NCBI GenBank assembly: GCA_022796725.1
Contig: JAAWJE010000078.1
Span: 1 to 46,556 of the forward strand
Length of the DNA stretch: 46,556 nucleotides
Origin: Clostridia bacterium
GTDB taxonomy: Bacteria > Bacillota > Clostridia > TANB77 > CAG-508
Reading direction: 5' to 3'
The stretch's first letter is position 1. Every line of letters starts with the position of its first letter. Shown piece after piece: positions 39,493 through 46,556 of this stretch. Both the position numbers and the translations under genes were made by a program. Under the pieces are notes generated by a model. That model was not told the origin of the DNA and ran no database searches. It saw only the letters and a program-made list of their open reading frames with translations.

Positions 39493-41040
39493 ATGAAGTG
39501 CAAAAAGTGTGGAGAAGAATTACCTGAAAATAGTAAGTTCTGTACAAAATGTGGAGCAAAAGTTGAAGAAGAAAATGAAGTAGAACAAAAAGCAGAAGAG
39601 ATAGAAGAAAGAGTTATAGAGGAATCTACTGAAAATGAAGAGGTTATTAAAGAACAAGAAATAGATAAAATAGAAGTAGAAGAACCAATTATTAAAGAAG
39701 AGGAAAAACAGGAAGAAATAAAAGAACAAGAAGATAATGATAAATTTGAAGTGAAAAAACAAGAAAAACCAAAGAAGAAATCAAAGTTAAAAGTTATATT
39801 AATTGTACTTATATTAATATTAGCAATAGTAGCAGGTATTTTATATGTATTTAAAGATGAAATAGAAATATTTGAAGAAAATGATAAAAAATCAAGTAAT
39901 TCTGAAAATAAAATAGAAGAATTACAAGATGAAACAAATGAATTAGAAGATGATGAAGAAAATAAGCAAGAAGATAGAACATTAGTAACATCAGATAAAA
40001 GAGAATTTAATAATGGTTTAGCATGGAGCAAGGTTGATGGTCAATTTATATGTATTAATACAGAGGGAAAAGTAGTATTCAGACTTTCAAATGAATATGA
40101 TACTGTTACAGACTTTAAAAATCCTGATTATGCATTAGTTTCAAATTACTATAATAAAGCAATAATAGACAAAGAAGGAAGAATAATAACAACAGATAGA
40201 GAAAATAATGCTTTTGATAAAATAATATCTGAAGATGTTTATGCTGGATGTGCAGTAGTTTATAAAAAAGTAGATACTTATGAGAAGCAAGAAGAACAAT
40301 ATGGTATTATTGGATTTGAAGGAAATTGGATATTAGAATTATCAAAAGATAATAAATTTTTATCAAATTATTCAATTGGACTTACAAAAAATATTATCAG
40401 AAATGGAGAAAAATTATATTTTGTAGATACTTCTAGAAAAATCAAAATACAAACCGGAATAAATAAGTATTTATGTGAAGATGAAAAAAATTGTTATATT
40501 TATACTTATGGTAATAAAATTGCACAAATAAATAAACAAAATGGTAAAACTAATAACATATTAAATGATGTAGTATTATGTGGAAATTGTTCAGACAGTT
40601 TATTTTATGCAAAGACTAGCAAATGGGATAAAAAGAAAAGAACTACAATTATAACAAATGCTTTTTATGACTTAAATGGTAAAAAGCAATTTGAAATAAA
40701 AGAAACAAATGAAATTGATACTATTACAGAAGTAACTACTGATTTTGTTGGTATAGTTATAAGAAATAATGGAGGAACAAGATTTGGGACAATTATAAAT
40801 AAACAAGGAGAATATCAATTTGAGCCAATAAAAGGAGTAAAAAAACTTGAAAAAGTAGGAGAAAATAAATTCTTTATTTCATATTCAAATGAGAATGGCG
40901 AAGGAGAATATGTATGTAATGAAAAAGGAGAAAAATTATTTGATGCAACAAGTATGACAAAATATGAAAATGGATATGCAATTAAAGATAATACAAATTA
41001 TGTAGATGAAAATGGAATGATATTAAAAATAATAGAATAA
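39493..41040 (+). CDS. Zinc-ribbon, single-TM protein with WG-repeat-like C-terminal region
   Basis: MKCKKCGEELPENSKFCTKCGAKVEEE zinc ribbon, Glu/Lys-rich linker, TM (LKVILIVLILILAIVAGILYVF), C-terminal repeated beta units. Start at 39493 follows AAAGGGG. Confidence 0.8.
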   Translation: MKCKKCGEELPENSKFCTKCGAKVEEENEVEQKAEEIEERVIEESTENEEVIKEQEIDKIEVEEPIIKEEEKQEEIKEQEDNDKFEVKKQEKPKKKSKLKVILIVLILILAIVAGILYVFKDEIEIFEENDKKSSNSENKIEELQDETNELEDDEENKQEDRTLVTSDKREFNNGLAWSKVDGQFICINTEGKVVFRLSNEYDTVTDFKNPDYALVSNYYNKAIIDKEGRIITTDRENNAFDKIISEDVYAGCAVVYKKVDTYEKQEEQYGIIGFEGNWILELSKDNKFLSNYSIGLTKNIIRNGEKLYFVDTSRKIKIQTGINKYLCEDEKNCYIYTYGNKIAQINKQNGKTNNILNDVVLCGNCSDSLFYAKTSKWDKKKRTTIITNAFYDLNGKKQFEIKETNEIDTITEVTTDFVGIVIRNNGGTRFGTIINKQGEYQFEPIKGVKKLEKVGENKFFISYSNENGEGEYVCNEKGEKLFDATSMTKYENGYAIKDNTNYVDENGMILKIIE

Positions 41041-41051
41041 CAAGTAAATTT

Positions 41052-41091
41052 AAAATAGCAATAGCATTTATGTTGTTGCTATTTTTAAATA
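41052..41091 (+). terminator. Intrinsic terminator
   Basis: AAAATAGCAATAGC..GTTGCTATTTTT. Confidence 0.7.
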
Positions 41092-41121
41092 AGAAAGGAG
41101 GCCACAGAAGACTGTGGCCTT
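41091..41121 (-). terminator. Terminator of the minus-strand Nudix gene
   Basis: GGCCACAG-aaga-CTGTGGCC; on the minus strand followed by TCCTTTCTT. Confidence 0.6.
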
Positions 41122-41172
41122 AAAGGATTTCGCGGCGGTATAGCTACTTTAGCCGCATTCGGTTACATTATA

Positions 41173-41748
41173 TTAATGAAGAAAGTTATATGCCAGCAGT
41201 GCATATACTGTATGGCCGCTAAGAAATAAGCCGTCGTAGAAAGGTTTTCCCTCTGAGAGCTGCTCACGGAGACGAACAAACACATCGGCTTCGTCAATCC
41301 ATATTATGTCTGAGCTTATGCGCTCATTTTCATCCAGGCACCGGGCCTTTTGTCCGCATGCTGTGGCTTCTGCTACACCAAAGTCCTCGTCCGATTTGCT
41401 TGGGTCCAATAAACTAGGACCGTTTACAACAAGACGAACATCCTTGAGTAACATTCCAGTCTCTTCACGGACTTCACGACGGGAGACATCCAGCATAGAT
41501 TCTTCGCCAGGATTTCTAAGCCCCGCAGGGATTTCAAGAAAATACTGGTTTACTGTTGAACGCAATTGCTTTATAAATGCTATCTTGCCGTCTTCGCTCC
41601 GAACGATAGTTGCTATGCTTGGTTCACTTTTTATGATTGTATGAGTGAACTCATCGCTGCCATCTGTTGCTGTAAGTGTACGTTTTACGCCTTCCATCCG
41701 GGGAGTTTTAAATACTCTTTCTTCGTTAGCAATAACATATTTTTTCAT
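41173..41748 (-). CDS. NUDIX hydrolase (ADP-ribose pyrophosphatase-like)
   Basis: 'FLEIPAGLRNPGEESMLDVSRREVREETGML' is a good Nudix box; less AT-rich than flanks. Confidence 0.9.
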   Translation of the reverse strand: MKKYVIANEERVFKTPRMEGVKRTLTATDGSDEFTHTIIKSEPSIATIVRSEDGKIAFIKQLRSTVNQYFLEIPAGLRNPGEESMLDVSRREVREETGMLLKDVRLVVNGPSLLDPSKSDEDFGVAEATACGQKARCLDENERISSDIIWIDEADVFVRLREQLSEGKPFYDGLFLSGHTVYALLAYNFLH

Positions 41749-41927
41749 AATAAGTCTCCTTTCCTAATAAACAACTACAATTATATTATATCATTATAGC
41801 AGTTTTTTTCAACTAAAGAGGAATTTGTAAGATAAAATAAAGGTGGAATGAGTGGATAAGACTATTGATATATTAGTATTTTTGGTATATAATTTTAATT
41901 ATCATTTTAGAGAAAAGAGGAATAAAT

Positions 41928-43715
41928 ATGAACGAATACAGAACACACAATTGCGGAGAATTAAGAATAGAAAATGTTGGGCAAAAAGTAAAACTTGCAG
42001 GATGGGTACAAAAAATAAGAAATTTAGGTAAAATGCAATTTATAGATTTAAGAGATGAATTTGGCATTACACAAATAATAATTTCAGATAATGAAGAAAT
42101 GTCTAATAAAACTAAAGACTTAACAACAGAGTGTAGTGTTTCTTTTGATGGAGTAGTATCAGAAAGAACTAATAAAAATGCAGAAATTCCTACTGGAGAT
42201 ATTGAAATTATAGCATCAGATGTAACAATACTTGGAAAATGTAAAAATGTTTTACCATTTGAAATTAACCAAAAACAAGATGGTGAAGGTTCTGTAAGAG
42301 AAGATTTAAGATTAGAATATAGATTTTTAGATTTAAGAAATGACAAACTTCATAAAAATATATTACTTAGGTCTAAAATATTAAAAACAATGAGAGATGA
42401 AATGGATAAAGAGGGGTTTGCTGAAATTCAAACACCTATTTTAGGAAATTCATCACCAGAAGGTGCAAGAGATTTTTTAGTTCCTAGTAGATTACATCCA
42501 GGAGAATTTTATGCACTTCCACAAGCACCACAACAATTTAAGCAATTACTTATGATATCTGGATTTAATAAATATTATCAAATAGCACCATGTTTTAGAG
42601 ATGAAGATCCAAGAGCTGATAGATCTCCAGGAGAATTTTATCAATTAGACATGGAGATGTCTTATGCTACACAAGAAGATGTATTTGAAGTTATGGAGAG
42701 AGTAATACCAAATGTATTTAAGAAAAATAGTGATTTAAAAATTACAGAAGCTCCATTTGTTAGAATACCATATAGAGAAGCTATGGATAAGTATGGAACA
42801 GATAAACCAGATTTAAGAAATCCATTAATAATTGAAGATGCAACTGATATTTTTAAAGATACTGAATTTAATGCTTTTAAAGGAAAAACTATAAAAGTAA
42901 TAAAAGTAGATAATATGAATGATAAACCTAGAAAATTCTTTGATCAAATGTCTGAATTTGCTGTTTCTGAGCTATCTGCTAAAGGACTTGCATGGGTAAA
43001 AGTAGAGGATAGAAATAGTCTTACAGGTGGAATTTCAAAATTTATTACAGAGGAGCAGAAAGAAAAATTATTTAAGTTATTATCTTCTACTAAGGATTCA
43101 GCTATATTCTTTATTGCAGATGAATACGAAAAAGCTCAGAAGATTGCAGGAGGAGTAAGAATAGAATTAGGAAATAGATTGGATTTATTAGAAAAGGACA
43201 TTTATAAATTTTGTTGGATAGTTGATTTTCCAATGTATGAATTATCAGATGAAGGTACAATTGATTTTAATCATAATCCATTTTCAATGCCACAAGGAGG
43301 AATTGAAGCACTAAATACTAAAGACCCATTAGATATATATGCTTATCAGTATGATTTAGTTTGTAATGGCTATGAACTTGCTTCTGGAGCAGTAAGAAAT
43401 CATAATCAGGAAATTATGATAAAAGCATTTGAAATTGCAGGATATAAAGAAGATGATGTTAAAAATAGATTTGGTGCTTTATATAATGCTTTTAGTTATG
43501 GAACACCACCTCATGCAGGTGTAGCTCCAGGAGTTGACAGAATAGTAATGTTACTTGCAAAAGAAGAGAATATAAGAGAAGTTATAGCATTTCCAAAGAA
43601 TAAAAAAGCAAGAGATTTACTTATGAGAGCACCTTCTAAAGTATCAGAAGAACAATTAAGAGATGTACATATTAAGTTAAATTTGGAAGAAAATGATAAA
43701 GAAAATAAAGAATAA
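41928..43715 (+). CDS. aspS: Aspartyl-tRNA synthetase
   Basis: 'YRTHNCGELRIENVGQKVKLAGWVQKIRNLGKMQFIDLRDEFGITQII', class II motifs 'CFRDEDPRADRSPGEFYQLDMEMSY', 'PHAGVAPGVDRIVMLLA'. Confidence 0.97.
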   Translation: MNEYRTHNCGELRIENVGQKVKLAGWVQKIRNLGKMQFIDLRDEFGITQIIISDNEEMSNKTKDLTTECSVSFDGVVSERTNKNAEIPTGDIEIIASDVTILGKCKNVLPFEINQKQDGEGSVREDLRLEYRFLDLRNDKLHKNILLRSKILKTMRDEMDKEGFAEIQTPILGNSSPEGARDFLVPSRLHPGEFYALPQAPQQFKQLLMISGFNKYYQIAPCFRDEDPRADRSPGEFYQLDMEMSYATQEDVFEVMERVIPNVFKKNSDLKITEAPFVRIPYREAMDKYGTDKPDLRNPLIIEDATDIFKDTEFNAFKGKTIKVIKVDNMNDKPRKFFDQMSEFAVSELSAKGLAWVKVEDRNSLTGGISKFITEEQKEKLFKLLSSTKDSAIFFIADEYEKAQKIAGGVRIELGNRLDLLEKDIYKFCWIVDFPMYELSDEGTIDFNHNPFSMPQGGIEALNTKDPLDIYAYQYDLVCNGYELASGAVRNHNQEIMIKAFEIAGYKEDDVKNRFGALYNAFSYGTPPHAGVAPGVDRIVMLLAKEENIREVIAFPKNKKARDLLMRAPSKVSEEQLRDVHIKLNLEENDKENKE

Positions 43716-43728
43716 TTAAAAAAAGTAC

Positions 43729-43776
43729 TAAAAAACCTATAATAATGATGTTTATTATTAATATAGGTTTTTTACT
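43729..43776 (+). terminator. Intrinsic terminator after aspS
   Basis: AAAAAACCTATA..TATAGGTTTTTT. Confidence 0.8.
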
Positions 43777-43843
43777 TTAGTTGACAAAGGATGGAAAAAA
43801 AGATATACTAAGTCTGTAATAAAAAAGTGAGGTTTTATTAGAT

Positions 43844-45106
43844 ATGAATAAAAAATTTACTATAACTTTATTAGGAACAGTAGCAGTATGTACTTTATGT
43901 GCAACTTCAGTATTTGCAACAGAAGGAAAAATAACAGGAAATTCAGTTAGAATGAGGTTAGAAGCTAGTACAAAAGCTAGTATAGTAGATACAATAGATA
44001 AGAATGCAAAAGTAGAAGTTTTATCTGAAAGCAATAATTGGTATAAAGTATCTTATAAAAATAAAGAAGGATATATTTATAAAGATTATATAGAAGTAGA
44101 TACAGAAAGTGAAAATACTGTGGAAAACTCAGATGAAAAAGCTTCTAATGAAAGTTCAAAAATTGGAAATATTTTAAATTCAGATGCTAATTTATATTTG
44201 ACAGCATGTTATTCATCATCAAAAATAGGTGATATTAAGAAGAATACAAAAATAAAATTAGAGAAAACAATTTCTAATTGGTCTTATGTTTCTTATAGTA
44301 ATTTATATGGTTGGATACCAAATTATAAATTAATGAAAACAGAAAGCAAAGTAGAAGAGAATGCTAAAGTAGAGGATAAACAACCTAAAAAAGAAACAGA
44401 AGTAAGTAAAATTAATAAAAAAGCATATCTTTCTTCTGGACCTGCTAATTTAAGAAAAGGACCAGGAACTAATTATAGTACAATAGGTGGAATTGCAAAA
44501 AATGAAAGTATTACAGTATTAGAAGAAGAAAAAGAATGGTATAAAATAAAAACTTCTGATAATATAACAGGATATGTTTTAAAATCTCTTGTAACTTTAG
44601 GAGAAAAAAAGACAACATCTAGATCAAGTGTAAAAAGAGATGTAAAAGAAGAAAAAGCTAAAGAAATAACAGTTGAAAAAAAGCAAGAGGATAATAATAC
44701 AAAAGTTGAAGAAGATAAAAAAACATTATCAAAAGAAGAAAAATTAACAGAAAAAAGAAAAGAATTAGTTAAATTTGCAAAAAAATATTTAGGATATAAA
44801 TATGTACATGGCTCTGCATCGCCAAAAACAGGTTTTGATTGTTCAGGATTTACCAAATATGTATATGGACATTTTGGATATAAATTATCTAGGTCAGCAT
44901 CTTCACAAGGCAAAGAAGGTAAACATGTAGATAAAGATAAATTAAAATTAGGAGATTTATTAATATTTACAGGTCATGTTGGAATTTATATAGGAGATAA
45001 CAAATTTATACATGCTTCTAATCCAAGTGATGGAGTAAAGATTACAAGTTTATCAAATAGCTATTATGTTAGAAATTATAAAGATGCAAGAAGAATTATA
45101 AAATAA
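43844..45106 (+). CDS. Secreted cell-wall hydrolase: three SH3b domains plus NlpC/P60
   Basis: Signal peptide; SH3 repeats ('GNSVRMRLEASTKASIVDTIDKNAKVEVL..', 'ANLRKGPGTNYSTIGGIAKNESITVL..'); NlpC/P60 'GFDCSGFTKYVYGHFGYKLSRSASSQ..GDLLIFTGHVGIYIGDNKFIHAS'. Confidence 0.92.
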   Translation: MNKKFTITLLGTVAVCTLCATSVFATEGKITGNSVRMRLEASTKASIVDTIDKNAKVEVLSESNNWYKVSYKNKEGYIYKDYIEVDTESENTVENSDEKASNESSKIGNILNSDANLYLTACYSSSKIGDIKKNTKIKLEKTISNWSYVSYSNLYGWIPNYKLMKTESKVEENAKVEDKQPKKETEVSKINKKAYLSSGPANLRKGPGTNYSTIGGIAKNESITVLEEEKEWYKIKTSDNITGYVLKSLVTLGEKKTTSRSSVKRDVKEEKAKEITVEKKQEDNNTKVEEDKKTLSKEEKLTEKRKELVKFAKKYLGYKYVHGSASPKTGFDCSGFTKYVYGHFGYKLSRSASSQGKEGKHVDKDKLKLGDLLIFTGHVGIYIGDNKFIHASNPSDGVKITSLSNSYYVRNYKDARRIIK

Positions 45107-45149
45107 GGAGAAATAAAACATTTTAAAAATTACAGTAATAGGATATATA

Positions 45150-46556
45150 ATGGGATTAATACTGGGACTATACTTACAAAAAAGTATAGTTCTTTTTTTA
45201 TTTATTTTAGTTATAACTTTATTTTATTCTAATTTAAAAAGTAATAAGTATAAGATAGTTGTATTTACTATAATGTTATTATTAGGATATGTATATATGT
45301 CTCAAATTAGTATTAATAAGAATAAAATGGAAAAGAAAATAATTACTTTAGAAGAAAAGGAAAGTATAATTATATATGGAAATGTATGTTCTAATATAAA
45401 AAAAGGAGAATATAAAGATAGTTTTTATATAAATGTAGAAAAAACTAATGTTAATAATAAAGAATTCAATATTAAAAATATAAAATTAAACATATATATA
45501 AAGGATTCAGATAAATATGATATTATGCAAGGAGATTATATTAAAGTTGTAGGAAAGTTTGACACTATAAGTTCTTATAATAATTTTGGAATATTTAATT
45601 ATAAACAATATCTGAAAAGAAAGAACATATATGGAAATATACAATGTTCAAATTTAACAGTAGTAAAAAGAAGTAAAAGTAAAGTTACATATATAAGATT
45701 TAAGTTAATCAATTATATAAAGAAAAAAATAAAAGATAATATACAAAATAGTGCATTATTAACAGGAATATTAATAGGAGATAAAAGTGAATTATCAGAT
45801 GAAACAATGGAAGAATTTAAAAATAGCAATTTATCACATATACTTGCTGTTTCTGGTACACATATATCAATATTAATAACTTTATTTTCAGTGTTTTTAG
45901 ATAAAATTATTAAAAATTATAAAATAAAAAATACTATTATCATAATACTATTAATATTTTTTTTATTTATAGTAGGAAATACACCATCAGTCCTAAGAGC
46001 AGTAATAATGTCATGTTTAGTAATTATAAGTAAGCTTGTATATAGAAAAAGTAATAATATTAATAATTTACTTTTATCTGCATTTATAATTCTAATTATA
46101 AACCCATATTATTTATTTGATTTAGGATTTCAGTTATCTTTTCTTGCAACACTCGGAATAATATTATTTGTTAGAATATTTGAAAAGAAAATCTCATATG
46201 TATTAAAACAAGATAAAAAACTAAAATTTAGGATTATCAAATACATAATAAGTACATCAGTTGTAAGTGCATCTGCAAATATATTAATTATACCAATAGT
46301 AATGTATAATACTAACAATTTATCATTTAATTTTGTTATATCAAATATTATTGTAAGTCCATTAATTTTTATTCTTGAGATGTTAGGAATTATATTTTTA
46401 TTTTTGCCTAACATATCTTTATTAAATCATTTAATAGAAATCATTTTGTATCTTATAGCAAATACTGCTAAATATTGTTCAAAAATTAAAATATTATCTT
46501 TTTTAATGTCTACTCCTAATATTATAGAAATATTAATATATTACTTTTTAATTTAT
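45150..46556 (+). CDS. comEC: ComEC/Rec2 competence channel protein, 5' part (runs off the window)
   Basis: Open frame from ATG 45150 (or ATT 45120) to the window end; 'NSALLTGILIGDKSELSDETMEEFKNSNLSHILAVSGTHISILITLF' and 'GNTPSVLRAVIMSCLVI' are ComEC competence-domain signatures. Absent from the ORF track because no stop lies in the window. Confidence 0.88.
   Translation, partial: MGLILGLYLQKSIVLFLFILVITLFYSNLKSNKYKIVVFTIMLLLGYVYMSQISINKNKMEKKIITLEEKESIIIYGNVCSNIKKGEYKDSFYINVEKTNVNNKEFNIKNIKLNIYIKDSDKYDIMQGDYIKVVGKFDTISSYNNFGIFNYKQYLKRKNIYGNIQCSNLTVVKRSKSKVTYIRFKLINYIKKKIKDNIQNSALLTGILIGDKSELSDETMEEFKNSNLSHILAVSGTHISILITLFSVFLDKIIKNYKIKNTIIIILLIFFLFIVGNTPSVLRAVIMSCLVIISKLVYRKSNNINNLLLSAFIILIINPYYLFDLGFQLSFLATLGIILFVRIFEKKISYVLKQDKKLKFRIIKYIISTSVVSASANILIIPIVMYNTNNLSFNFVISNIIVSPLIFILEMLGIIFLFLPNISLLNHLIEIILYLIANTAKYCSKIKILSFLMSTPNIIEILIYYFLIY

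Noticed and set aside
39468-40031. 187-aa minus-strand ORF, Ser/Phe-rich
   Set aside because: It is fully antisense to the zinc-ribbon gene. Its composition is what an Asp/Glu/Lys-rich coding strand gives in reverse; no RBS and no motif.
41306-41799. Plus-strand ORFs (112 and 77 aa)
   Set aside because: Antisense to the well-supported Nudix gene.
41873-42346. 157-aa minus-strand ORF
   Set aside because: Antisense to the start of aspS; no motif.
44473-44913. 146-aa minus-strand ORF
   Set aside because: Antisense to the SH3/NlpC-P60 gene; shadow of coding bias.
1-46556. CRISPR arrays, tRNA or rRNA genes, insertion sequences
   Set aside because: No regularly spaced repeats, no TTCGA-type tRNA arm with acceptor pairing, and no transposase or terminal inverted repeats were noticed.

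Overview
This 46.6-kb window is AT-rich chromosome from a spore-forming, Clostridia-like Firmicute. Most genes are on the + strand and most are housekeeping: cdaA, truA, rqcP-like, dnaE, valS with a T-box leader, spoIIAA-spoIIAB-sigF, spoIID, spoIIQ-like, addA, lepA, rlmB-like, a DUF1846 protein, aspS, an NlpC/P60 hydrolase, and the 5' part of comEC. Several single-gene transcription units look less AT-rich than their surroundings and end in strong hairpins: two Nudix genes, a tandem pair of HNH genes, and one small minus-strand gene. The main candidates for something undescribed are: (1) an overlapping gene pair of a HerA/VirD4-like ATPase and a Cys/Ser-rich repeat protein (5421-8004); (2) tandem paralogous cassettes of an HNH nuclease with a possible ParB-like C-terminal domain, with matched promoters and leaders (23782-25346); (3) a GNAT-like protein next to a GshF-type ATP-grasp protein that lacks the glutamate-cysteine ligase half (29835-32648); (4) two structured intergenic regions that may encode ncRNAs (about 8021-8240 and 16250-16400); and (5) a one-base frameshift in dnaE at about 10574, at a CGG codon. 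All assignments come from reading motifs and sequence by eye. No database search or folding program was run.
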